The notes beneath the pieces were generated by a model. The model saw only the letters and a list, made by a program, of their open reading frames with translations, searched no databases and was not told the DNA's origin. A stretch of DNA of 64,000 nt, from assembly GCA_002352205.1 (NCBI GenBank), contig DEHZ01000010.1, positions 248,245 to 312,244 of the forward strand, in the 5' to 3' direction. Shown piece after piece: positions 7,870-16,542 of the stretch (position 1 is the stretch's first letter; the number at the start of each line of letters is the position of its first letter). This stretch comes from Flavobacterium sp. UBA2787. Its GTDB lineage: Bacteria; Bacteroidota; Bacteroidia; Flavobacteriales; Flavobacteriaceae. The position numbers and the translations under genes are program-made.

Positions 7870-10800
7870 TTAACGTTTTTCCAACCATTTTCTAGCATTC
7901 ACAAAAGCTTCTAACCAAGGTGAAACTTCATCGTTTCTGTCTTTTGGATAATGAGCCCAATTCCAAGGGAAAGTCGAACGTTCAATGTGTGGCATCATCA
8001 CCAAATGACGACCGGTTTTGTCGCATAGCATCGCCGTGTTGAAATCGGAACCATTTGGATTGGCAGGATAATTTTCGTAACCGTATTTGGCTACAATTTG
8101 ATACTGACTTTCTTCATACGGCAATTTGAATTTTCCTTCGCCGTGTGAAACCCAAACGCCTAACGTAGTTCCGGCTAATGATTTTAACATAACCGAATTG
8201 TTTTCCTGAACTTTCACAGAAGTAAAAATACTTTCGTGTTTCTGACTGTCGTTATGATGCATTTTTCCGTGAATTTCGTGTTCCGGATTGATGACTTCCA
8301 ATTCCATAAACAACTGACAACCATTACAAATTCCGACAGACAACGTATCTTCTCGTTTGAAGAAATTATCCAACGCTGTTTTTGCTTTTTCATTGTATAA
8401 AAAGGCTCCGGCCCAACCTTTGGCAGAACCTAATACATCTGAATTTGAAAATCCGCCCACAGCACCAATAAATTGAATGTCTTCCAATGTTTCACGGCCC
8501 GAAATTAAGTCGGTCATATGCACATCTTTTACATCAAATCCGGCTAAATACATTGCGTTTGCCATTTCGCGTTCAGAATTACTTCCTTTTTCACGAATGA
8601 TAGCTGCTTTTGGTCTTGGTTTTGAAAAATCAACTTCCGGTTTTTTTCCATTAAAATGAGATGGAAATTGATACTGCAACGTTTGCATTTTATAATTGAT
8701 AAATCGTGCCGTTGCATTTCCGTTTTTGGTTTGTTTTTGATCTAATAAATAGGAAGTTTTAAACCAAATATCTCTCAATTTTGAAATGTCTAAAGAATAA
8801 TTTTCAATTTCTAAAATATTCGATTCAGTAACATTTCCTAATTTATGGAAAGCGATATTTTCTTCTTTCAAGAATGATTCAAAAAAATTATCATCATTCG
8901 CCTGAAGCACAATTCCGATGTTTTCTGCGAATAAAATTTTCAATACATCTTTTTCTTCAAATGATGAAAAATCAAGTTTCGCACCCAAATTGTTATCAGC
9001 AAAACACATTTCTAATAGTGTCGTAATCAATCCACCACTTCCAATATCGTGTCCGGCAGTAATTTCATCATTTTTGATTAATTCCTGAATAACGTTGAAT
9101 GCTTTTTTAAAGAAAGCTACATTTTTGATGGTCGGTGTTTCTTTTCCAATTGCATTTCTAACTTGTGAAAAAGAAGATCCACCTAATTTAAACTCGTCTT
9201 GCGACAAATTAATATAATAAACAGAACCGGCATTTTTTTGAAAAACGGGTTCAACTACTTTCGTAATATCATTGCAATTTCCGGCAGCAGAAATAATCAC
9301 CGTTCCCGGAGCAATTACTTCGGCATCGGCATATTTTTGCTTCATTGAAAGCGAATCTTTTCCGGTTGGAATGTTGATTCCTAATTCGATAGCGAATTCC
9401 GAACAAGCCTCAACAGCTTCATATAAACGAGCATCTTCACCTTCATTTTTACAAGCCCACATCCAGTTGGCAGAAAGCGAAACACTTTTTAAACCGTCTT
9501 TTAATGGTGCAAAAACGATGTTTGACAAAGCTTCACCAATTGCATTTCGACTTCCGGCTTTTGGGTCAATTAGAGCAGAAACAGGTGAGTGTCCAATTGT
9601 CGTAGCAATCCCCTCTTTTCCTTTATAATCTAACGCCATTACACCTACATTGTTTAATGGTAATTGTAAAGGACCGACACATTGTTGTTTGGCTACTTTT
9701 CCACCTACACAACGATCGACTTTATTGGTTAACCAATCTTTGCAGGCAACAGCTTCTAGCTGTAAAACCTGTTCTAAGTAGGTTTCAAAATCGGCTTCTT
9801 TATAATTAATTTCGGTAAAATTTCGTTCTATCGAAACATCATTCATTATCACTTTTGGCGAACTTCCGAACATATCAGCCAATTCAAAATCCATTGGTTT
9901 TGCTCCCGTTGTTTTCGATTCAAATGTAAAACGATTATCTCCGGTTACGTCACCCACTTGATACATTGGCGAACGTTCTCTGTCGGCAATGCGTTGTAGC
10001 GTTTCTATATCTTTTTGACCGATGACTAAGCCCATTCGTTCCTGACTTTCGTTGCCAATTATTTCTTTGGCAGATAGAGTAGGGTCGCCCACAGGCAATT
10101 TATCCAAATCGATTAATCCACCTGTTGCTTCAACTAATTCGGATAAACAGTTTAAGTGTCCACCCGCACCGTGATCGTGAATGGAAACGATCGGATTTTC
10201 GTCACTTTCCACCAAACCACGAATGGCATTGGCAGCTCTTTTTTGCATTTCCGGATTGGAACGTTGGATGGCATTTAATTCGATTCCAGAACCGAAAGCT
10301 CCTGTGTCTGCTGATGAAACGGCAGCTCCGCCCATTCCGATTCGGTAATTTTCACCACCTAAAATCACAATTTTATCGCCAATTTTTGGCTCTTGTTTTT
10401 GAGCTTGGTCGGCTTTTCCGTAACCGATTCCACCCGCCAACATTATTACTTTATCAAAACCTAATTTTCGGGCATCTTCTTCGTGTTCAAAAGTCAAAAC
10501 CGAACCGGTAATTAATGGTTGACCGAATTTATTACCAAAATCAGAAGCACCATTTGAAGCTTTAATTAAAATATCCATTGGCGTTTGATACAACCATTTT
10601 CGCTCCTCCATTGCATTTTCCCACGGACGATTTTCTTCCAAACGAGAATAAGAAGTCATATAAACTGCTGTTCCCGCTAATGGCAACGAACCTTGTCCAC
10701 CCGCAAGTCGGTCTCTAATTTCTCCACCTGAACCGGTTGCGGCTCCATTAAATGGTTCAACCGTAGTTGGGAAATTATGTGTTTCTGCTTTTATCGAAAT

Positions 10801-11523
10801 AACTGAATCGAACTCTTTCGTTTGATAAAAATCAGGTTTATCGGCACTTTTTGGAGCAAATTGTTCCACTTTCGGACCTTTGATGAACGCGACATTATCT
10901 TTGTATGCTGAAACAATATCGTTCGGATTTTCTGCGGATGTTTTTTTAATTAATTTGAATAAGGAAGAAGGTTTTTCTTCACCATCAATCACAAACGTAC
11001 CATTGAAAATTTTATGTCTGCAATGTTCTGAATTCACTTGTGAGAAACCAAAAACTTCGGAATCAGTTAAATTACGTTTCAATTTTATGGCTAACGTATT
11101 CAAATAATTAACTTCTTCTTCGCTTAAAGCTAAACCTTCTTGTTTATTGTATGCAGCAATATCTTCAATTTCTTTGATGGATTCGGGTTGAATATTGATA
11201 GCAAAAATGTCTTGATGTAATTCAGTATATTTTTGAAATAACATCGGATCAAAGTCAGAATGATTGCTTTCTACTTTATGAAATTCTTCGATTCGAATGA
11301 TGCCTTCGATACCCATATTTTGCGTAATTTCCACAGCATTGGTACTCCAAGGCGTAATCATAGCGGCACGAGGTCCAACAAAAAAATCCGCTAAGACGGA
11401 TTTTTCTATTTTATTTGTATTGCCAAAAAGCCAGTTTAATTTTGCGATGTCCTGAGCCGAAAGTTCGTTTTGCGACTGAACGGCAAAAACGTTAGTACTT
11501 TCGTTTCCGAAGAAATGAATCAT
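7870..11523 (-). CDS. purL: Phosphoribosylformylglycinamidine synthase, large single-chain form
   Basis: A 1217-residue enzyme of de novo purine synthesis that turns FGAR, glutamine and ATP into FGAM. Domains in order: an N-terminal PurS-like region and linker, two AIR-synthase-like halves (FGQPLITGSVLTFEHEE, GGQGSLPLAGTAVY, PTGKDSLSMKQKY), and a C-terminal class I glutaminase domain with the nucleophile Cys in GICNGCQLFMEL and His/Glu in MMPHIERSTFPW. This is the fused PurL of Proteobacteria and Bacteroidota, not the three-subunit Bacillus form; length is slightly shorter than E. coli PurL (about 1295). It is transcribed alone from a well-formed promoter. Confidence 0.95.
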   Translation of the reverse strand: MIHFFGNESTNVFAVQSQNELSAQDIAKLNWLFGNTNKIEKSVLADFFVGPRAAMITPWSTNAVEITQNMGIEGIIRIEEFHKVESNHSDFDPMLFQKYTELHQDIFAINIQPESIKEIEDIAAYNKQEGLALSEEEVNYLNTLAIKLKRNLTDSEVFGFSQVNSEHCRHKIFNGTFVIDGEEKPSSLFKLIKKTSAENPNDIVSAYKDNVAFIKGPKVEQFAPKSADKPDFYQTKEFDSVISIKAETHNFPTTVEPFNGAATGSGGEIRDRLAGGQGSLPLAGTAVYMTSYSRLEENRPWENAMEERKWLYQTPMDILIKASNGASDFGNKFGQPLITGSVLTFEHEEDARKLGFDKVIMLAGGIGYGKADQAQKQEPKIGDKIVILGGENYRIGMGGAAVSSADTGAFGSGIELNAIQRSNPEMQKRAANAIRGLVESDENPIVSIHDHGAGGHLNCLSELVEATGGLIDLDKLPVGDPTLSAKEIIGNESQERMGLVIGQKDIETLQRIADRERSPMYQVGDVTGDNRFTFESKTTGAKPMDFELADMFGSSPKVIMNDVSIERNFTEINYKEADFETYLEQVLQLEAVACKDWLTNKVDRCVGGKVAKQQCVGPLQLPLNNVGVMALDYKGKEGIATTIGHSPVSALIDPKAGSRNAIGEALSNIVFAPLKDGLKSVSLSANWMWACKNEGEDARLYEAVEACSEFAIELGINIPTGKDSLSMKQKYADAEVIAPGTVIISAAGNCNDITKVVEPVFQKNAGSVYYINLSQDEFKLGGSSFSQVRNAIGKETPTIKNVAFFKKAFNVIQELIKNDEITAGHDIGSGGLITTLLEMCFADNNLGAKLDFSSFEEKDVLKILFAENIGIVLQANDDNFFESFLKEENIAFHKLGNVTESNILEIENYSLDISKLRDIWFKTSYLLDQKQTKNGNATARFINYKMQTLQYQFPSHFNGKKPEVDFSKPRPKAAIIREKGSNSEREMANAMYLAGFDVKDVHMTDLISGRETLEDIQFIGAVGGFSNSDVLGSAKGWAGAFLYNEKAKTALDNFFKREDTLSVGICNGCQLFMELEVINPEHEIHGKMHHNDSQKHESIFTSVKVQENNSVMLKSLAGTTLGVWVSHGEGKFKLPYEESQYQIVAKYGYENYPANPNGSDFNTAMLCDKTGRHLVMMPHIERSTFPWNWAHYPKDRNDEVSPWLEAFVNARKWLEKR

Positions 11524-11551
11524 ATAAAAAATATTTGTGTTGTTGTAGGTG

Positions 11552-11581
11552 CAAATTTACGTCGAAAAAAGGTAGTTTCAA
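11552..11581 (-). promoter_or_regulatory. purL promoter
   Basis: On the minus strand TAAATTTG (11559-11552) lies 19 nt downstream of TTG (11581-11579). Both elements and their spacing fit the Flavobacterium/Bacteroides consensus. The purL ATG is about 28 nt downstream. Confidence 0.75.
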
Positions 11582-11611
11582 AGTATATTTTTTCACTAAG
11601 TTGTAAACAAA

Positions 11612-11638
11612 AAAAGACTGTGGGTTAAACAGTCTTTT
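11612..11638 (-). terminator. Terminator after the DUF1579-like lipoprotein gene
   Basis: A perfect 10-bp stem (AAAAGACTGT / ACAGTCTTTT), 7-nt loop, followed on the minus strand by a T-run; about 20 nt after the stop codon. Confidence 0.8.
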
Positions 11639-11658
11639 AAAAATTAAAATATCAAAAT

Positions 11659-12300
11659 TTATTTTTTTCGTGTCATGATAATTTCCATGCTTTTGTATTC
11701 TTTTCCGCTATAATCTACGTCAAACATTTCCATTTTTCGAGTGTTCTCATCTACAATAGTGTACGTTTCACGAATTGGTTTTTCTTTCTTCGTAACCGGA
11801 TCTACAGTAGTTCCGGAGAAATTGATGGTTTTGGATGCTTCGTCATATTTTCCCGTAATAACCATAATACCGGTACTCATATTATCAATCCAAGTGGAAG
11901 TATATTCTTGTGAAGCATTGTTGTAAGCCAACGTACTTTTTCCTTCAAATGGCATTCCCATAAAATCACCTTTGTGAGTAGTTTCTTGAAAGCGATCACC
12001 ATAAATCATTTTTGATTCAGCCGTCATAGTGTTTTTCATCGGTTCTGCACCGGGTTCCATCCACATAGTCATTTCTTCGTGCCAAGTACCACTTTCTAAA
12101 GCTAGCATTTTATGCGGTTCTCCTGGCGTCATATAGTCATTCCACGCATTGCTAATTGTAGTAGAGTCCGGAATAGTTACCGTAGTTTCTTCAACAATTG
12201 TTGTGTCTTTTACAACGGTTGTGTCTGGTGTAGTTTCCGCTTTTTTTTCACAAGAAACCAGCGAAATAATCGCAATTAGTGATAAAAATTTTAGTTTCAT
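11659..12300 (-). CDS. DUF1579-like lipoprotein
   Basis: A 213-residue protein with a lipoprotein signal peptide ending at SLVSC (Cys17), so probably membrane-anchored. A low-complexity Thr/Asp/Glu linker (residues 20-48) leads into a domain matching the DUF1579 pattern: LESGTWHEEMTMWMEPG, then repeating beta strands with WTG/TSTWIDNMSTGIM elements. No enzymatic function is known to me for this family. It lies downstream of another lipoprotein gene on the same strand with a 48-bp gap, so the two may be co-transcribed. Confidence 0.75.
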   Translation of the reverse strand: MKLKFLSLIAIISLVSCEKKAETTPDTTVVKDTTIVEETTVTIPDSTTISNAWNDYMTPGEPHKMLALESGTWHEEMTMWMEPGAEPMKNTMTAESKMIYGDRFQETTHKGDFMGMPFEGKSTLAYNNASQEYTSTWIDNMSTGIMVITGKYDEASKTINFSGTTVDPVTKKEKPIRETYTIVDENTRKMEMFDVDYSGKEYKSMEIIMTRKK

Positions 12301-12348
12301 AATTTTATTGTTTTGTTAGGTTTGTCATGTAAAATTATGAAAATAAGT

Positions 12349-13911
12349 TTAATCTTCTTCAAAAACTGTCGAATTATAAGCACCAATATCTAATGGTGGA
12401 TTTCGCGGTTGATTCAAAATATCAGGTAATGTTGAAAAAATAGGATTTGCTTGACCTTTTGCAGCCGAATCATCACCAATAATCAATTTGTTTTTAATCA
12501 CATTCAAAAACTGTGGATTTGCCATTGAATTATTTGTAGCGATAATGCAATTAACATAACGTGTAATATCAGTTGCAAATAGATAAAGTTCATTGTTTGT
12601 GTAAGTATTGTTAATATTATTGAACTTAATCAAACAATGGTCAAATTTATAATTAAAAACACCATCTCCTCTTTTATCAATCAACATTTGAATCTGGTTT
12701 GAGCCATAAATAATACAATTGGTGAAAGTAGCTTCTTCTATCGGTAAAATTTCAGGTTCTGCACCATCAAAGAAATTATTCAAATAGACCGAAAGCTGTC
12801 TCGAACTTGCCCAATTGTTATTAAAAGTAGAATGATTAAAATTATATTTTCCTCCATAAGTACATGCCAAAGCAAATTGTCCGGCACTATTTATCACCAC
12901 ATTTTCACCTGAAATGTAAGCTGTTCTGGCTAAAATTCCAAAATTGGAATGATCGTAAATTTGCACGTTCCTTAATTTAACATCAGCTTCAGGATTTGTT
13001 AAACCGGTGTTTCCGTCGATTAAAAGTCCAACTACACCGTTTTTAATAATACAATTTGTAAACTCATTGTTCTTACTTCCTTCTGTCAACCATATTGCTC
13101 CCCATTGTCCCGGAACATCTTCATATAAAGGTTCTAATCTGTCGCCTTGAAAAATGACATGACTTTCTAATGGATTATCAGGATTATTAGAAATTCCTCC
13201 ATTGACTTTTATACTACCTTGGTCACCAATTATCAAACTTGATTCCGCATGAAAATGAATTCTAGCCCCAGCTTCAACAACTAATGTTTTGTTGGCAGGA
13301 ACGGCTGCATAACCATAAATGACATAGGGTTTTGAATTGTTCCAAATATATTCATTTCCGTTAATAGGGTCATTTTCATCTAAAATAAAGCCTCGCTGAG
13401 GAGTTCCACCAATGTTTATATTTTCATATGATCCATCATCAAATCGTTGCGGATAAAGAAAATAAGCATCTTGAATTAACGTAACTAATTCTACTTTTTG
13501 CTCTGAAGTTCCTTGACCAAAAAGTATTTGATCGGTATATAAAAAATCGGTTGGATTGGCTTCTGCGATATCCACCGTAGTTTCAATAAAAATATACATA
13601 CTGTCTTTGGCGAGCATTTCCACATTTTCAAAAATGCGGTTGTTGCCTACCATTCCGTCAACGGTCATACGGTATTTAGAATCCAATCCTTTTCCTAAAC
13701 GGATAGAAGGAATACTAATGTCTTCATCGGAACGGTTGTACACTTTTAATGTATATGTACTTGAGCCGATATTACTGAAAACAGTATCAAAATAAACAGT
13801 ATCTCTTGAAAATTCCAATCCGCCTGAACTGGGTTTGAATTCAAAATCATTTCTACATGAAGTTAAAGAAATGGCAGAAATGATAAAAAATAGAAAAAGT
13901 AAATTACGCAT
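12349..13911 (-). CDS. Lipoprotein with right-handed beta-helix repeats
   Basis: A 520-residue protein whose N-terminus (LFLFFIISAISLTSCRND) is a lipoprotein signal with Cys19. After an N-terminal beta-rich region, residues from about 210 onwards show parallel beta-helix repeats rich in N, I and V (FTNCIIKNGVVGLLIDGN, NVQIYDHSNFGILAR, NCIIYGSNQIQM). Such folds bind or cleave polysaccharides, but no catalytic motif is recognisable. It is conserved in appearance in flavobacteria, though I cannot assign a role. The minus-strand neighbour downstream is another lipoprotein. Confidence 0.7.
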   Translation of the reverse strand: MRNLLFLFFIISAISLTSCRNDFEFKPSSGGLEFSRDTVYFDTVFSNIGSSTYTLKVYNRSDEDISIPSIRLGKGLDSKYRMTVDGMVGNNRIFENVEMLAKDSMYIFIETTVDIAEANPTDFLYTDQILFGQGTSEQKVELVTLIQDAYFLYPQRFDDGSYENINIGGTPQRGFILDENDPINGNEYIWNNSKPYVIYGYAAVPANKTLVVEAGARIHFHAESSLIIGDQGSIKVNGGISNNPDNPLESHVIFQGDRLEPLYEDVPGQWGAIWLTEGSKNNEFTNCIIKNGVVGLLIDGNTGLTNPEADVKLRNVQIYDHSNFGILARTAYISGENVVINSAGQFALACTYGGKYNFNHSTFNNNWASSRQLSVYLNNFFDGAEPEILPIEEATFTNCIIYGSNQIQMLIDKRGDGVFNYKFDHCLIKFNNINNTYTNNELYLFATDITRYVNCIIATNNSMANPQFLNVIKNKLIIGDDSAAKGQANPIFSTLPDILNQPRNPPLDIGAYNSTVFEED

Positions 13912-14037
13912 GAGCCTGATTTTTGGTAAAATTAACCATTAAATTGAAATAGCAAAATCAAATTAGTAAACGAATTTAAGAGGATTTTAGTTTATGCACC
14001 ATTGAAAAATCTTTATTTTTACCAAAAAATAGATAAG

Positions 14038-14466
14038 ATGACTTTAGATAAAGCCAAAATTCTTCAAAATTGTAATGATTTCAGTAAAAATACGTTGATG
14101 GAAACCCTTGAAATTGAGTTCATTGATGTGGGAGAAGATTTTTTAAAAGCCAAAATGCCTGTAAATTCACGAATTCATCAACCGATGGGATTATTGCACG
14201 GCGGAGCTTCAGTGGCGTTAGCCGAAAGTGTGGGGAGTGCTGCTTCGATGTTGTTTGTGAATGCCGAAAAACAAGAAGTACGCGGCATTGAAATCTCAGC
14301 AAACCATTTACGAAGTAAGCGAGAAGGAACTGTTTTTGCCACCGCTAAAATCATTCATCAAGGAAGAAGTATTCATCTTTGGGAAATTAAAATTGAAGAT
14401 GAAGAAGGAAAACTAATCTGTCTTTGCAAATTGTCAAACATTGTTTTACCTAAAAAGACTTCTTAA
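14038..14466 (+). CDS. Hotdog-fold acyl-CoA thioesterase (PaaI/MenI-like)
   Basis: A 142-residue thioesterase of the PaaI superfamily. The active-site helix HQPMGLLHGGASVALAES is clear, with the catalytic Glu at its end; the second half (EISANHLRSKREGTVFATA) is the usual beta sheet. The ATG at 14038 is preferred to a TTG 36 nt upstream. It starts a tight rightward operon with isochorismate synthase 2 bp downstream, so it could be the 1,4-dihydroxynaphthoyl-CoA thioesterase of menaquinone synthesis (MenI); this role comes from context only. Confidence 0.8.
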   Translation: MTLDKAKILQNCNDFSKNTLMETLEIEFIDVGEDFLKAKMPVNSRIHQPMGLLHGGASVALAESVGSAASMLFVNAEKQEVRGIEISANHLRSKREGTVFATAKIIHQGRSIHLWEIKIEDEEGKLICLCKLSNIVLPKKTS

Positions 14467-14468
14467 CG

Positions 14469-15494
14469 ATGGCAATTTTGTCAAAAATTAAATTACAATT
14501 AGAACAAAAATTGCCTTTTGCTTTGTATGTGCTTCCAAATCAAAAAACGATTTGTGGTATTTTTCAAAAGGACAATTCTATACACGATTTTAAAGGTCAA
14601 AGCGGATTTGTTTTTGCTTCTTTTGATGATTATAAAAAATATGTAATTCCTTTCGAAAGTTCAGATTTCTTGGAAGAGGAATTTAGTTTTGATGCTGTAA
14701 ATCAGACTGAAGATTTAATTGGTTTTTCAGAAAATGAAAAAAATCATTTTGAAAATATTGTTCAAAAAGCAATAACATCCATTCAAAATGGCGATTTTGA
14801 AAAAGTCGTTCTTTCCAGAAAAATTGAAATTGAAAAAAAGATTGATTTGATTGAAACATTTTTCAGATTAATCAACCGTTACCCAACTGCTTTTCGTTCA
14901 TTTTTTTATCATCCGCAAATTGGTTGTTGGATGGGAGCCACACCGGAACAATTGATTAAAGTGGAAAAAAATCATTTTGAAACCGTTTCATTGGCAGGAA
15001 CACATCAAAAAAGTAGTTTTGAAAATTGGTCAGCCAAAGAAATAAATGAACAACAAATTGTGACCGATTATATTTTGGATAGTTTGCATAAAGAAGTACT
15101 TTCTTTGAAAGTATCAGAACCATTCACAGTGGAAGCCGGTTCGTTAGTTCATTTAAAAACAATTATTTCAGCTGAAGTTCATTCGTTAGAAAACACCAAA
15201 AATATCATTCAAAATTTACATCCAACGCCTGCAGTTTGCGGTTTCCCGAAAGAGAAAGCATTGCAGTTTATTTCAGAAAATGAAAATTATGAGCGAAAAT
15301 TCTATGCCGGTTATTTAGGTTTATGGAATGAAGAAGAAACATCTGCCAATCTTTTTGTAAATTTACGTTGTTTAGAAGTTGAGGAAAATAAAATAAACAT
15401 TTATGTCGGTTGCGGAATCACTGGAGAAAGTGACCCGGAGAAAGAATTTTTTGAAACCGAACATAAATCACAAATCATGAAATCCATTTTATAA
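14469..15494 (+). CDS. menF: Isochorismate synthase
   Basis: A 341-residue chorismate-binding enzyme that isomerises chorismate to isochorismate for menaquinone (or a siderophore). Core motifs: KVVLSRKIEIE, SLAGTHQKS, PTPAVCGFPKEKA and the C-terminal GCGITGESDPEKEFFETEHK, which carries Mg2+-binding glutamates. It is somewhat shorter than E. coli MenF (431), with a reduced N-terminal part, as in many Bacteroidota. It sits 2 bp from a hotdog thioesterase and 2 bp from bshB1. No siderophore genes are nearby, so menaquinone is the likelier pathway. Confidence 0.85.
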   Translation: MAILSKIKLQLEQKLPFALYVLPNQKTICGIFQKDNSIHDFKGQSGFVFASFDDYKKYVIPFESSDFLEEEFSFDAVNQTEDLIGFSENEKNHFENIVQKAITSIQNGDFEKVVLSRKIEIEKKIDLIETFFRLINRYPTAFRSFFYHPQIGCWMGATPEQLIKVEKNHFETVSLAGTHQKSSFENWSAKEINEQQIVTDYILDSLHKEVLSLKVSEPFTVEAGSLVHLKTIISAEVHSLENTKNIIQNLHPTPAVCGFPKEKALQFISENENYERKFYAGYLGLWNEEETSANLFVNLRCLEVEENKINIYVGCGITGESDPEKEFFETEHKSQIMKSIL

Positions 15495-15496
15495 AA

Positions 15497-16219
15497 ATGA
15501 AAATACAAGTAGATATTTTGGCTTTTGGAGCCCATCCCGATGATGTGGAATTAGGGTGTGCCGGAACATTAGCCAAAGAAATTTCGTTAGGAAGAAAAGT
15601 CGGCATCATCGATTTAACCGAAGGTGAACTAGGCACAAGAGGTTCTGTTGAAATTCGCTATAAAGAAGCCGCAAAAGCTTCCGAAATATTAGGTATTTCC
15701 GTTCGTGAAAACCTAAAAATGCGAGATGGTTTTTTCAAAAATGATGAAGAACACCAAATGGAAGTGATAAAAATGATTCGAAAATACCGTCCGAAAATCG
15801 TGTTGTGCAATGCAGTTGACGACCGTCATATCGATCATGGAAAAGGAGCAAAATTAGTTTCTGATGCGTGTTTTTTATCCGGTTTAAAACGAATTGAAAC
15901 CGTTTTGAATAGTGAAAAGCAAGAAGCTTGGCGACCGCAAGTCGTGTATCATTATATTCAATGGAAAGATTTAAAACCTGATTTTGTGGTAGATATTACC
16001 GGATTTATGGATATAAAAGTGGAAGCTATTATGGCATACGACTCACAATTTTATAATCCAAACACAAATGATAGTGTTACACCAATTGCTACAAAGAACT
16101 TTTTAGATAGCATAAAATACCGTTCGCAAGACATGGGAAGGCTTATCGGAACTGATTTTGCAGAAGGTTTTACAGCAGAAAGATATTTGGCTGTCAATAG
16201 CTTAGAAGATTTGATGTAA
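15497..16219 (+). CDS. bshB1: Bacillithiol biosynthesis deacetylase BshB1
   Basis: A 240-residue zinc-dependent LmbE-like deacetylase that removes the acetyl group from GlcNAc-malate in bacillithiol synthesis. The metal-binding motif AHPDD lies at residues 12-16 (GAHPDDVELGCAG), and the third ligand lies in DDRHIDHG. The GELGTRGS stretch and the length are typical of the BshB1 group. Bacillithiol is the low-molecular-weight thiol of many Bacteroidota and Firmicutes. It is the third gene of the operon starting at 14038, although no functional link with menaquinone is known to me. Confidence 0.88.
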   Translation: MKIQVDILAFGAHPDDVELGCAGTLAKEISLGRKVGIIDLTEGELGTRGSVEIRYKEAAKASEILGISVRENLKMRDGFFKNDEEHQMEVIKMIRKYRPKIVLCNAVDDRHIDHGKGAKLVSDACFLSGLKRIETVLNSEKQEAWRPQVVYHYIQWKDLKPDFVVDITGFMDIKVEAIMAYDSQFYNPNTNDSVTPIATKNFLDSIKYRSQDMGRLIGTDFAEGFTAERYLAVNSLEDLM

Positions 16220-16235
16220 AATTGCAAAAAAATCT

Positions 16236-16265
16236 TTGCAGAATTCAAGGATTGCACTATATTTG
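16236..16265 (+). promoter_or_regulatory. tRNA-His promoter
   Basis: TTG at 16236-16238, a 19-nt spacer and TATATTTG at 16258-16265: a textbook Bacteroidota promoter. Transcription would start near 16272, about 55 nt before the tRNA. Confidence 0.8.
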
Positions 16266-16326
16266 CACTCGCAAATGAAGCCCTGACGAATTTATTTTCA
16301 GAAAAGGTTTTATAGCAAAAACAAAT

Positions 16327-16401
<75 letters not shown>

Positions 16402-16411
16402 CAGAAATGCA

Positions 16412-16440
16412 AAGCTTCGAGGAAACTCGAGGCTTTTTTT
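16412..16440 (+). terminator. Terminator after tRNA-His
   Basis: A 10-bp stem with one G-U pair (AAGCTTCGAG / CTCGAGGCTT) around a GAAA tetraloop, followed by seven T. Confidence 0.88.
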
Positions 16441-16515
16441 GTGGAGTTAATTTGAGTTAATTTTTAAATTTCTATTGATTTTCTTAAACTTATAAATCAT
16501 CAAAACGAAACTATG

Positions 16516-16523
16516 TATCTTTG
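16516..16523 (+). promoter_or_regulatory. -7 promoter box of the M1 peptidase gene
   Basis: TATCTTTG matches TAnnTTTG, 20 nt before the ATG at 16543. The in-frame ATG at 16513 lies upstream of this box, so it cannot be the start of this transcript. Confidence 0.55.
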
Positions 16524-16542
16524 TTTATCATTTAAAAAATTC

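Noticed and set aside
8477-11107. Several plus-strand frames inside purL, and similar ones inside fadN, guaB and ligA
   Set aside because: They are antisense shadows of strong genes, and their translations are rich in rare or low-complexity residues.
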